Both the position numbers and the translations under genes were made by a program. From an uncultured Anaerolineales bacterium (GTDB lineage: Bacteria > Chloroflexota > Anaerolineae > Anaerolineales > UBA6663), in NCBI GenBank assembly GCA_937952305.1, contig CALFZO010000117.1, positions 1 to 64,000 on the forward strand: a DNA stretch of 64,000 bases. The letters are read 5' to 3'. Positions within the stretch are counted from its first letter, which is position 1. Each line of letters starts with the position of its first letter. A model generated the notes under the pieces. That model searched no databases, was not told the origin of the DNA, and saw only the letters and a program-made list of their open reading frames with translations. Below are positions 18,003 through 28,817 of the stretch, one piece after another.

Positions 18003-18926
18003 ATGATCGAGACGCACGCGCTCGTGAAACGCTTTGACAGTTTCCTGGCCGTCGACGGCGTCAGCCTGGCGGTGGGGCCGGGCCAGGTGCTGGCTCTGCT
18101 CGGCCCGAACGGCGCCGGCAAGACCACCACCGTGCGGATGCTGACGTCGATCCTCAAGCCGACGGCCGGCTGGGCGCGCGTGGCCGGCCACGACGTGGTG
18201 GCTGAGCCGGACGGCGTGCGCCGCAGCGTGGGCGTGCTCACCGAGCACCACGGCCTGTACTTCCGCATGCGCGCCGCCGAATACCTGGATTTCTTCGGCG
18301 AGTTGTACGGGCTGGCGGCGCCGCTCCGGCGCGCCCGGGCCGCCGCGCTGATCGAGCGCTTCGGCATGGGCGAGGCGCTCACCAAGCGCCTGGGCGAATA
18401 CTCCAAGGGTATGCGCCAGAAGCTGGCCCTCATCCGGGCGATGCTGCACGACCCGCCCGTGCTGCTGCTGGACGAACCGACCTCGGCCATGGACCCGCAG
18501 TCGGCGCGGCTGGTGCGCGACGCCATCGCCCAGCTGCGCTCCGAACAGCGCGCCATCATCCTGTGCACCCACAACCTGACCGAGGCCGAGGAGCTGGCCG
18601 ACCAGATCGCGATCATCCGGCGCGGCACCATCGTGGCGCGCGGCGCCCCGGCCGCGCTCAAGCGCGAGCTGCTCGGGCCGGCCCTCCTGGAACTGCGCGC
18701 CGCGGGCTCGCTGGACGGCGTGGCCGCCGGCCTGGCCGATCTGGTGGAGATCACGGCGGCCGGGCCGGACTGGCTGCGCTACCGCACCGACGAACCCGCC
18801 CGCGTCAACCCGCTGGTCCTGGCGCGGCTGGCCGAACGCCAGGTGGCGGTGGTGACGCTGGCCGAGATCACGCGCAGCCTGGAAGAGGTCTATCTGCAGG
18901 TGGTCCAGGCGCAGGATGAACGCTGA
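18003..18926 (+). CDS. ABC transporter ATP-binding protein, ABC-2 type
   Basis: A 307-residue ATPase of the DrrA/CcmA-like group that drives ABC-2 exporters. Walker A is GPNGAGKTTT near residues 36-45, the signature is YSKGMRQK near 135, and Walker B is VLLLDEPTSAMD near 157-168, followed by CTHNLTEAEELAD. About 80 residues after the ATPase core form the C-terminal regulatory extension typical of this group. The permease gene follows after 70 bases containing a 7-bp hairpin (18962-18978). The partner permease (18996-20435) and a secreted protein gene one base behind it form a plausible export operon. Confidence 0.94.
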   Translation: MIETHALVKRFDSFLAVDGVSLAVGPGQVLALLGPNGAGKTTTVRMLTSILKPTAGWARVAGHDVVAEPDGVRRSVGVLTEHHGLYFRMRAAEYLDFFGELYGLAAPLRRARAAALIERFGMGEALTKRLGEYSKGMRQKLALIRAMLHDPPVLLLDEPTSAMDPQSARLVRDAIAQLRSEQRAIILCTHNLTEAEELADQIAIIRRGTIVARGAPAALKRELLGPALLELRAAGSLDGVAAGLADLVEITAAGPDWLRYRTDEPARVNPLVLARLAERQVAVVTLAEITRSLEEVYLQVVQAQDER

Positions 18927-18995
18927 CCCCCGGCCGGGCCGTTCCGGGTCAGCGCCAACCGCGCTCCGTGCCGGAGCGGGTGAGGAAGAGACCGT

Positions 18996-20435
18996 ATGAC
19001 TTTGCTGGAAACCCGCCGCCTGCTGGGCCGCGCCCTGATCATCACCCGCCGCGAGGTGAGCGACCAGCTGCGCGACTGGCGCCTCATCGCGCCGGTGGTG
19101 CTGCTGACGCTGTTCTTCCCGCTGCTGATGAACTTCACGGCCGGCCAGATCCTGGACTTCGTCGGCCAGTTCGGCGCCGACATCGTCGGCGAGCGCCTGG
19201 TGCCGTTCCTGTTGATGGTGGTGGGCTTCTTTCCGATCTCGGTCTCGTTGGTCATCGCCCTGGAGAGCTTTGTGGGCGAAAAGGAGCGGCACAGCCTGGA
19301 ACCGCTGCTCTCGTCGCCGCTGACCGACACCGAGCTGTACTTGGGCAAAATGCTGGCAGCCACGCTCCCGCCGCTGCTCTCCAGCTACCTGGGCATCCTG
19401 GTCTACCTGGTGGGCCTGGCGCTGACGATCCAGTGGTACGCCGAGCCAGTCCTGCTGGCGCAGATCGTGGCGCTCACCACCGTGCAGGCGCTGGTGATGG
19501 TGGCCGGGGCCGTGGTCGTATCGACGCAGACTACGTCGGTGCGCGCCGCCAACCTGCTGGCGTCCTTCATCGTCATCCCGTTCGCGCTGATGGTGCAGGG
19601 CGAGAGCGTCATCATGTTCTGGGGCCGCTACGACGTGCTGTGGTGGGCGCTGATCGGCCTGCTCTTGATCCTGTTCGTGCTGGTGCGCATGGGCGTGCAG
19701 CTCTTCAACCGGGAGGAACTGCTCGGGCGCGACATCGACGAGCTCAACCTGCGCGGGGCGGCGCGCACCGTGGCCGCGGCCTTTGTGGGCGCCGGGCGCG
19801 GCCACGGCCTAGCCGGCTGGTACCGGCGCGAGCTGTGGCCCACCGCGGGCCGGCTGCGGGCGCCCATCGGCGTGGTCGGCCTGGCGCTGCTGGCCGCGCT
19901 CGTCTTTGGCTACACCCAGGCCGCGGTCTACCCGCTGCCGCTGCTGGCCGGCGAGTTCCGGCTGATGCAGGGCTTCAGCGAGCGGCTGGCCGAGTTCGGG
20001 TTCATGTCGCCGGCCGGGGCGGCCTGGGTCTTTCTCACCAACCTGCGCGCGCTCGGGCTGGCCTCGGCGTTGGGCGCGTTCTCGTGGGGCGTGCTGGCCA
20101 TCGGGCTGCTGATGGCGCCGCTGGGGCTGGTAGGCTTCTTCTGCGGTCAGGTGGCGCTCATCGGCGTGAACCCGGTCTTGTTCTTCATTGCTTTTGTCTT
20201 GCCGCACGGCGTGCTCGAGATCCCGGCCGCGCTGCTGGCCGGCGGCGCCACCCTGCGGCTGGGGACCAGCATCATCGCGCCGCCGCCGGGCAAGACGCTG
20301 GGGGAAAGCTGGCTGCTGGCCCTGGCCGACTGGGCCAAGATCGCGGCCGGTCTGGTGGTGCCGCTGCTGCTGGCCGCGGCGGTGCTGGAGGCTTTCGTGA
20401 CGCCGCGCGTGGCTGCGCTCATCTTCGGAGGTTGA
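18996..20435 (+). CDS. ABC-2 type transporter permease
   Basis: A 479-residue membrane protein with two ABC-2 style halves. The first has an N-terminal ITRREVSDQLRDWRLI segment, a helix, then the diagnostic EKERHSLEPLLSSPLTDTEL block near residues 92-112, followed by five helices. A hydrophilic region around 235-285 is followed by four more helices and ends at GTSIIAPPPG plus a final helix. The family (NatB/CcmB/DUF3667-like exporters) moves ions, drugs or polysaccharides; the cargo here is unknown. It is paired with the ATPase at 18003-18926. Its stop codon is separated by one base from the next gene, a secreted Thr-rich protein. Confidence 0.9.
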   Translation: MTLLETRRLLGRALIITRREVSDQLRDWRLIAPVVLLTLFFPLLMNFTAGQILDFVGQFGADIVGERLVPFLLMVVGFFPISVSLVIALESFVGEKERHSLEPLLSSPLTDTELYLGKMLAATLPPLLSSYLGILVYLVGLALTIQWYAEPVLLAQIVALTTVQALVMVAGAVVVSTQTTSVRAANLLASFIVIPFALMVQGESVIMFWGRYDVLWWALIGLLLILFVLVRMGVQLFNREELLGRDIDELNLRGAARTVAAAFVGAGRGHGLAGWYRRELWPTAGRLRAPIGVVGLALLAALVFGYTQAAVYPLPLLAGEFRLMQGFSERLAEFGFMSPAGAAWVFLTNLRALGLASALGAFSWGVLAIGLLMAPLGLVGFFCGQVALIGVNPVLFFIAFVLPHGVLEIPAALLAGGATLRLGTSIIAPPPGKTLGESWLLALADWAKIAAGLVVPLLLAAAVLEAFVTPRVAALIFGG

Positions 20436-20436
20436 T

Positions 20437-22485
20437 ATGGGCACACCGGTCCGGATCGCGCGCCTGTGGTTGGCAGCCGGCGTGGTGTTGACCGCGGTCG
20501 CCGTGTGGGCTTTGGCTCAGCGCAGCCCGCGGCCAGCCGGGCCGCTGCCGCTGGCCCCGGGCGGGACGCCGGCCCCGGTCGCCGCTGGCGCCGCGCTCAC
20601 ACGCCCCTCGGTCGCCGGAGGCCTGGTGATCACGCCGGATGCGCCCGTGGACGCGCGTGCCTTGCCGCCCCTGCCGCCGCGCGTCTTCGACCCGGCCCCG
20701 ATCTACGCCGACAACCGCCTGGAGAGCGAGTTGAGCGAAGCCGAGTACGAGGCCCAGCTGGCGCGCTCCCAGGCGCTGCCGCCCGCGGCGGCGCTCGCGC
20801 CGGCTTTCTCGGCCCTGGCCACCGGCCCGCAGAGCGGCGCCACGTTCAACACCCTGGGCATCGCCGACTGCTGCGGCGGGCTGGGCTACACCTGGCCGCC
20901 GGACCCGGTCCTGGCGGTCGGGCCGAATCACCTGATCGTGGCCGTCAACTCCGCCTTCGCCATCTACGACAAGACGGGCGCGCGCCAGGGCGCCGTGCTC
21001 AACGCCCGCCAATTCTGGAGCGGCACCGACTGCGGCACGACCGCGGCCGACACGCAGGGCAACATCTTCGACCCGTTCCTGGCGTATGACCCGGCCGCCG
21101 ACCGTTTCACCGTCGGCTACGTCGCGCTCAGCCGCCTCAGCCAGGGCGCGGCCGCCGACCGCAGCTACCTCTGCCTGGCCATCACGCAGACCGCCGACCC
21201 GACCGGGAGTTGGCACCGCTACTCGATCCCGGTGCTGGCCAACGACGGCGGCGGCAACCTGTGGCTGGATTTCCCCCAGGCCGCGGTCTGGCGTGACGCG
21301 CTCTACGTCAGCGGCAACTACTTCCCCATCGCCGGCGGCTCCGGCCAGTACGCGCGCGTCTACGCCATCGACAAGGCGGCCCTGTACACGGGCGGCCCAG
21401 CCGACGTCCTGTTTCAACAGAACCCTACGGACCGCTGGGGCTTCTCGGTCTTCACGGTGCAGCCTGCGCGGCCAGGCGCCGGTTTCCCGGCGACTGACCC
21501 CGCTCACTTTTTGAGCCTGCAGGCCCTGAATTGCGGGTTCTCGTGCCCGGAGTTGAACGTCTTCCGCATGGTCCCGAACTTCGTCACCGATACGTTTACG
21601 TGGACGCGGCTGGCCTCCCTGCCGGTGACCGGCGTCGCTGTGCCGGTGTCGGTGCCGCAGTCCGGCAGCTCGGCGCTGGTGTTGGCTAACGACACGCGCC
21701 TGCTGGGTGCGCACGCCGCCCCGGATGGCAGCGTGTACGCCGCGCATACGCTGGCCTGCAATGTGAGCGCCGGCGGCAGCGAAGACTGCGTGCGCTGGTA
21801 TCAGGTGACTAACTTGAACGCCACGCCGACCGTGGCCCAGGAAGGCACCATCGGCGTGGACAACGAGTACCGGTTCTTCCCGGACCTGGCCGTGGACGGC
21901 GCTGGCAACATGGCCATCGCCTACAGCTTCTCCAGCGCCAGCACCTCCATCAGCATCCGCTTTGCCGGCCGGCTGGCCGGGGATGCCAGCGGGCAGGTGG
22001 CCGCGGATACCACCCTCCACGCCGGCGAGGCCGTCTACAGCAACAACTTCGAGGCCTCGCCGCACCGCTGGGGCGATTACACAGCCCTGGCTGTTGATCC
22101 CGCCGACTCATGCGTGTTATGGTACGTCGGCGAATTTGCTAAGACGCGTGGGTCGGCGAACGGTCCCAACTGGGGGACGCGGGTCGGTTCACTCTCGTTT
22201 GCGGGTTGCTCTGGCGGCTCCAGCACGGCCACCCCAACGCCCACAGCGACGCGCACTGCGACGCGCACTGCGACGCGCACTGCGACGCGCACTGCGACGC
22301 GCACTGCGACCGTGACCCCGACGGCGACAAGCACCACCACGCCGACGCACACGGCGACGGCCACCAGAACGCCGACAGCGACGGCCACGGTGACCGCCAC
22401 CGCGACTGCTTCACCTTCTGCAACCGCCAAAATACCAGGAACTGGCTCCAGCCTGATCGTGTACCTGCCATTGGTCACGCGCTGA
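20437..22485 (+). CDS. Secreted or surface protein with Thr-rich stalk and C-terminal YLPLVTR motif
   Basis: A 682-residue protein. Residues 7-28 are a signal peptide or anchor. The body (about 120-600) looks like a beta-propeller or beta-rich extracellular domain with DPVLAVGPNHLIVAVNSAF, FDPFLAYDPAADRFTVGY and WGDYTALAVDP motifs, and seven or more Cys, some in pairs. From about residue 600 a Thr/Ala/Pro stalk follows, including five TATR units from a DNA tandem repeat. It ends in SLIVYLPLVTR. GGAGG precedes the start. It begins one base after the ABC-2 permease stop, so co-transcription is near certain. No enzymatic motif is visible. Confidence 0.85.
   Translation: MGTPVRIARLWLAAGVVLTAVAVWALAQRSPRPAGPLPLAPGGTPAPVAAGAALTRPSVAGGLVITPDAPVDARALPPLPPRVFDPAPIYADNRLESELSEAEYEAQLARSQALPPAAALAPAFSALATGPQSGATFNTLGIADCCGGLGYTWPPDPVLAVGPNHLIVAVNSAFAIYDKTGARQGAVLNARQFWSGTDCGTTAADTQGNIFDPFLAYDPAADRFTVGYVALSRLSQGAAADRSYLCLAITQTADPTGSWHRYSIPVLANDGGGNLWLDFPQAAVWRDALYVSGNYFPIAGGSGQYARVYAIDKAALYTGGPADVLFQQNPTDRWGFSVFTVQPARPGAGFPATDPAHFLSLQALNCGFSCPELNVFRMVPNFVTDTFTWTRLASLPVTGVAVPVSVPQSGSSALVLANDTRLLGAHAAPDGSVYAAHTLACNVSAGGSEDCVRWYQVTNLNATPTVAQEGTIGVDNEYRFFPDLAVDGAGNMAIAYSFSSASTSISIRFAGRLAGDASGQVAADTTLHAGEAVYSNNFEASPHRWGDYTALAVDPADSCVLWYVGEFAKTRGSANGPNWGTRVGSLSFAGCSGGSSTATPTPTATRTATRTATRTATRTATRTATVTPTATSTTTPTHTATATRTPTATATVTATATASPSATAKIPGTGSSLIVYLPLVTR
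22246..22305 (+). repeat. Five perfect 12-bp tandem repeats
   Basis: The unit GCGACGCGCACT occurs five times in a row without error, within the stalk-coding part of the secreted protein gene. Each unit encodes Ala-Thr-Arg-Thr in frame, so copy number changes would lengthen or shorten the stalk without a frameshift. Confidence 0.95.
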
Positions 22486-22521
22486 TGGATGAGTGACCAT
22501 AAAATAGGGCCGGCGCTGTGG

Positions 22522-22527
22522 TACAAT
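22522..22527 (+). promoter_or_regulatory. -10 box of the hsp20 gene
   Basis: TACAAT 42 bases before ATG 22570. Just downstream, CAAG (22531-22534) and CTTG (22544-22547) form a short inverted repeat. It does not match the CIRCE or HAIR heat-shock operators. Confidence 0.45.
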
Positions 22528-22569
22528 AGTCAAGTAGAGTAGTCTTGTGACATTACGGAGGCATGCGCA

Positions 22570-22998
22570 ATGACCGCTAACCGGCCCAGAAAAGTGTGGC
22601 AGGCGGACGATGCGCCCCTGATGGAAGTATTTGAGGCCGGCCTGTTTGCGCCCGGCTCACGCTGGCTGGTTGGCCGCAACGCCCGCGTCTGGCGCCCCCC
22701 CACCGACGTTTTCGAAACAGACAACCACATCGTCGTCCAGGTTGAGATCGCGGGGATGCGCCGCGAGGATTTTCACATCACCCTGGAGGAACGGCGCCTG
22801 TCCATCAGCGGCGCGCGCGCCCATGCGCCGAACACGCCCGGAGCCTACCACCAGTTGGAAGTCAGCTTCGGCGAGTTTCGCAGTGAGATTGATCTGCCGG
22901 GTCCGATCGTCGTCGACCGGATTGAGGCGGAATACCTGGACGGCTTCTTGCGCGTGACGCTGCCGAAAGCTCAGCCCCGCCGCGTCGAGATCCGCTGA
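22570..22998 (+). CDS. Hsp20/alpha-crystallin small heat-shock protein
   Basis: A 142-residue ATP-independent holdase. The alpha-crystallin domain starts near residue 45 with PPTDVFETDNHIVVQVEIAG, continues with FHITLEERRLSISGAR, and ends with the family motif A-x-x-x-D-G-x-L (AEYLDGFLRVTLPK) near 125. The N-terminal arm is short and the C-terminal I-x-I/V tail is represented only by VEIR. It lies 17 bases upstream of lon, so holdase and protease are probably co-expressed for protein quality control. Promoter at 22522. Confidence 0.94.
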   Translation: MTANRPRKVWQADDAPLMEVFEAGLFAPGSRWLVGRNARVWRPPTDVFETDNHIVVQVEIAGMRREDFHITLEERRLSISGARAHAPNTPGAYHQLEVSFGEFRSEIDLPGPIVVDRIEAEYLDGFLRVTLPKAQPRRVEIR

Positions 22999-23015
22999 CA
23001 GTCACGCATTCATCC

Positions 23016-25589
<2,574 letters not shown>

Positions 25590-25608
25590 CTTGTGGGGAG
25601 ATTTGCCT

Positions 25609-25965
25609 GTGCCGAAAAAAGTCATGCTGGTGGATGACGACCGGACCCTGACGTCGCTCATCAAGACCCTGCTCGAACTAGACGGCTACGATGCCGTCAT
25701 CGTCTCGCTCGCCACCCAGGTGCTGCCGCGCGCCCGCGCCGAGCACCCGGATGCGATTGTCATGGACGTGCACCTGGCCGACGGGGACGGCCTGGGCGTG
25801 CTGCGCGAGCTGCGCGCCAGCCCGGACCTGCAGGCCCTGCCCGTCATCATGGCGTCTGGCATGGATCTGGAGGATCAGTGCCGGGAGGCCGGCGCCTCCG
25901 ATTTCATCCTGAAGCCGTACCCGCCGGACCACCTGACGACCGCCATTCAGAAGGCCTTGTCGTGA
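25609..25965 (+). CDS. Single-domain response regulator (CheY-like receiver)
   Basis: A 118-residue receiver domain with no output domain. The acidic pair Asp10/Asp11, the phosphoacceptor Asp53 in VMDVHLADGDG, an M-A-S-G stretch in the Thr/Ser position, and LKPYPP with the conserved Lys are visible. GTG 25609 is preceded by GGGGAG at 25595-25600, which sets the start. Its stop overlaps the GTG start of the PHP/AlbA_2 gene (GTGA, 25962-25965), so the two are translationally coupled. No histidine kinase is adjacent. Confidence 0.93.
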   Translation: MPKKVMLVDDDRTLTSLIKTLLELDGYDAVIVSLATQVLPRARAEHPDAIVMDVHLADGDGLGVLRELRASPDLQALPVIMASGMDLEDQCREAGASDFILKPYPPDHLTTAIQKALS

Positions 25966-27797
25966 GCCGCCCAACCTCCCGCGCCAAACGCGCCCGCACC
26001 TGGCGGGCCATCGACCTGCATCTGCACACGCCCGCCTCCAGCGATTACCAGGAGCCGGCGGCCACTTTCCTGGATATCTTGCAGCGCGCCGAGCAGCGCG
26101 GGCTGGATATCATCGCCTTCACCGACCACAACACCGTGGCCGGCGTGCGCCGCCTGCGCGACGAGATCCGCGAGCTGGAGTTCCTGGAGCGCCTGGGCCG
26201 CATCCTGCCGGACGAGCAGCGCCGCCTGAGCGAGTACCGGCGTCTGACGCAGAAGATCCTGGTTCTGCCGGGCTTCGAGTTCACGGCCACCTTCGGCTTC
26301 CACATCCTGGGCCTGTTCCCGCCGGACACGCCGGGCCGCGAGCTGGAGCACATCCTGCTGTCGCTCAACGTCCCGCGCGATCTGGTGGACCAGGGCTCGG
26401 CCAACGTCGGCGCCACCACCGATGTGCTGGTCGCCTACCGCATGATCGCCGAGGCCGGCGGCCTGGCCATCGCCGCGCACGCCAACTCGTCCAACGGCGT
26501 GGCCATGCGCGGCCTCAACTTCGGCGGGCAGACGCGCATCGCCTACACCCAGGACCCGCACCTGGCCGCCCTGGAGGTCACCGACCTGGACCAGAAGGGC
26601 CGGCGCGGCACCACCAAGGCCTTCTTCAACGGCTCCAAGCCCGAGTATCCCCGCCGCATGCACTGTCTCCAGGGCTCGGACGCCCACCGCCTGCGCCGGG
26701 ACCCCGGCAATGCCAAGAACCTGGGCATCGGCGACCGCGCCACCGACGTGCTGCTGGACGAGGTCAGCTTCGAGGCGCTGCGCGAGCTCTTCCAGAGCAA
26801 CGACTTCGCTCGCACGCGCCCGCACAGCGCCACGGCCGAGGTCGAGTTCGACTACGTCCAGCAGGCCCGCGAAGAAGGCGCCAACATCGTCCAGGCCTTT
26901 CACGAGAGCGCCGTGGTCAAGGGCGGCAAGCAGTACGCGGTCATCGCCGACGTCTGCGGGCTGGCCAACACCAACGGCGGCACCATCTACGTCGGCGTCA
27001 GCCCGGACGCCAAGCAGGCGCCGCTGGGCGTGCCCGAGGCCAAAAAGGCGGTCGAGGAGCTGAAGGGCGCCATCGACCGCATGATCACGCCGCGCATCGA
27101 TTGCACCGTGGACACCCAGGAGACGCGCGGCAAGACCGTGCTGCGCGTCCTGGTGCCGCGCGGCGATGACCCGCCCTACGCCGTCGAAGACTACAAGTAC
27201 TACGTCCGCGACGAGGCCGAGACCTCGCTGGCCGTGCGCGACGAGATTGTGCAGTTGGTGCTGCGCGGGCAGGGCGCCGGCGAGCCGCACGCGGCCGCGC
27301 CGCGGGCCGCCGCGCATCCGCCGCTTCCGGCCGCCAGCGCGCCGCCGGCCGCGGAGGTCCAGCCGGATGCCGGCGGCCCGGCCGGCCCAGCTGAGCCGCG
27401 CCTGGAGCCGGAGCCGGCCCTGGCCGAAGGCGCCAGCCATGCGGCGCCGCGCACCGGCGTCGAAATCGTGGCGACCGAGGAGCGCAACGGGCGGCTGTAC
27501 CACACCATGCGCGACCTGCGCAACGGCAACATCGTCAAGAACGTCACGCGTGCTTCGGCCCGCAAGCTGTGGCATTACGCGCTGTTGGAGCGCGAAGCCG
27601 GCAAGCTGGACGCGGAGGCGCTGGCCTGGCAGGGCGACCTGGCGCTGGTGAAGAAGACCCACCGCGGCGGGGTGACGCGCTATGACCTGGCCCAGCGCAG
27701 CGGCGGCGAGGTGCGTGTCTACTACGGCGTCACGGAGGATGGCATCCACGGCACCTGGAAGGACGTCATCGGCGCCGAGGACGACGCCGCCGCCTGA
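25962..27797 (+). CDS. PHP domain - Schlafen/AlbA_2 domain - novel C-terminal domain fusion
   Basis: A 611-residue protein with three parts. Residues 15-275 form a PHP phosphoesterase-like domain: the metal motif HLH at 20-22, FTDHN at 53-57, and later AHANSSNG and SDAHR blocks. Residues 285-430 match the AlbA_2 (Schlafen-type, formerly AAA_4) domain: ESAVVKGGKQYAVIADVCG, the NTNGGTIYVGV block and LRVLVPRG. A Pro/Ala linker follows, then about 110 residues with LYHTMRDLRNGNIVKNVTR and SARKLWHYAL, which I do not recognise. PHP domains hydrolyse phosphoesters; AlbA_2 binds nucleic acid. The GTG start overlaps the receiver gene by 4 bases. A nucleic-acid-linked signalling role is inferred. Confidence 0.85.
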   Translation: MSRPTSRAKRARTWRAIDLHLHTPASSDYQEPAATFLDILQRAEQRGLDIIAFTDHNTVAGVRRLRDEIRELEFLERLGRILPDEQRRLSEYRRLTQKILVLPGFEFTATFGFHILGLFPPDTPGRELEHILLSLNVPRDLVDQGSANVGATTDVLVAYRMIAEAGGLAIAAHANSSNGVAMRGLNFGGQTRIAYTQDPHLAALEVTDLDQKGRRGTTKAFFNGSKPEYPRRMHCLQGSDAHRLRRDPGNAKNLGIGDRATDVLLDEVSFEALRELFQSNDFARTRPHSATAEVEFDYVQQAREEGANIVQAFHESAVVKGGKQYAVIADVCGLANTNGGTIYVGVSPDAKQAPLGVPEAKKAVEELKGAIDRMITPRIDCTVDTQETRGKTVLRVLVPRGDDPPYAVEDYKYYVRDEAETSLAVRDEIVQLVLRGQGAGEPHAAAPRAAAHPPLPAASAPPAAEVQPDAGGPAGPAEPRLEPEPALAEGASHAAPRTGVEIVATEERNGRLYHTMRDLRNGNIVKNVTRASARKLWHYALLEREAGKLDAEALAWQGDLALVKKTHRGGVTRYDLAQRSGGEVRVYYGVTEDGIHGTWKDVIGAEDDAAA

Positions 27798-27808
27798 AGC
27801 GACCGCGC

Positions 27809-28228
27809 ATGGCCATCCGCGAGTTCGACTTGGACCGTGACTACGCCGCCGCCGTGGCCCTCTGGCAGGCCTCCGGTCCGGGTGTGAGTGTGGGCCGCTC
27901 CGATACGCCCGCGGAGCTCACGAAGAAGCTGACCCACGACCCGGACCTGGCGCTGGTGGCGGAGGACGCCAACGGCCTGGTGGGCACTGTCATCGGCGGT
28001 TTCGACGGGCGGCGCGGCCTAATCTATCACTTGGCCGTCGCCGCCGGCGCGCGCGGGCAGGGCCTCGGCCGCGCGCTCATGGCCGAGCTGGAGGCGCGTC
28101 TGCGCGCTAAGGGCTGCCGGCGCTGTTACCTGGTGGTCAAGCGCGGCAACGCCGACGCCCTGAGCTTCTATGCGCGGCTGGGCTGGGCGGACATGGACGC
28201 GCACCTGCTCGGCAAGGATCTCGACTGA
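27809..28228 (+). CDS. GNAT family N-acetyltransferase
   Basis: A 139-residue GNAT acetyltransferase. The acetyl-CoA loop is GARGQGLGRALMAELE near residues 81-96 (R/Q-x-x-G-x-G/A form), followed by the RCYLVVKRGNADALSFYARLGW block typical of the C-terminal half. The layout resembles the RimI/YpeA-like subgroup. Eleven bases separate it from the PHP fusion stop, with a weak ribosome site. The substrate is unknown. It precedes mogA by 14 bases. Confidence 0.9.
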   Translation: MAIREFDLDRDYAAAVALWQASGPGVSVGRSDTPAELTKKLTHDPDLALVAEDANGLVGTVIGGFDGRRGLIYHLAVAAGARGQGLGRALMAELEARLRAKGCRRCYLVVKRGNADALSFYARLGWADMDAHLLGKDLD

Positions 28229-28242
28229 TATCCGGCAACCGC

Positions 28243-28743
28243 ATGCGTGTTGGCATCCTCACCCTGTCTGACCGTTCCGCGCGCGGCGAACGCCCGGACG
28301 CCTCCGGGCCGGTCATCCGTGAGTTCGCGCAGACGCGCTTAGGCGCCGAGGTGGCGCTGGAGGCCGTCCTGCCGGACGACCTGGCCGCCATCAGCGCCAC
28401 CCTGAGCGACTGGTGCGACCGGGCCGGCGTGGACGTGATCTTTACCACCGGCGGCACCGGCTTCGCGCCGCGCGACGTGACGCCGGAGGCCACGCGCGCC
28501 GTCATCGAGCGCGAGGCGCCCGGCCTGGCGGAGGCCATGCGCGCGGCCTCCCTGCGGGTCACCCAGCACGCCATGCTCTCGCGGGCCGTGTGCGGCCTGC
28601 GCGCGCGCACGCTCATCGTCAACCTGCCGGGCAGCCCCAAGGCCGTGCGCGAAAACCTGGAGACGCTCGCGCCGGTGCTGCCGCACGCCATCGCGCTGCT
28701 GCGCGACGACCCCGCCTCCGAGGCCGGCCACCACTCCGCGTGA
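28243..28743 (+). CDS. mog: Molybdopterin adenylyltransferase, MogA/MoaB family
   Basis: A 166-residue member of the MogA/MoaB family, which adenylates molybdopterin before molybdenum insertion. The start MRVGILTLSDRSARGE, the pterin/ATP-binding TTGGTGFAPRDVTPEAT near 68-84, and NLPGSPKAVRENLE near 127-140 are all characteristic. The length is normal. No other molybdenum cofactor gene or molybdoenzyme lies in the window, so the pathway must be completed elsewhere. MoaB is the alternative name for close relatives. Confidence 0.93.
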   Translation: MRVGILTLSDRSARGERPDASGPVIREFAQTRLGAEVALEAVLPDDLAAISATLSDWCDRAGVDVIFTTGGTGFAPRDVTPEATRAVIEREAPGLAEAMRAASLRVTQHAMLSRAVCGLRARTLIVNLPGSPKAVRENLETLAPVLPHAIALLRDDPASEAGHHSA

Positions 28744-28817
28744 GTCCGCGGTTGCGCGCCGAGGCCTTCCGGGTGACAATGCCAGGCAACCACCTCATCG
28801 GCCGCAGTTAACCAAGC

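Noticed and set aside
22246..22305. 12-bp repeats considered as iterons of an origin
   Set aside because: They are in frame inside the Thr-rich stalk of a secreted protein, and no replication gene is close.
22531..22547. CAAG-N9-CTTG inverted repeat in front of hsp20 considered as heat-shock operator
   Set aside because: It matches neither CIRCE nor HAIR consensus; the arms are only four bases.
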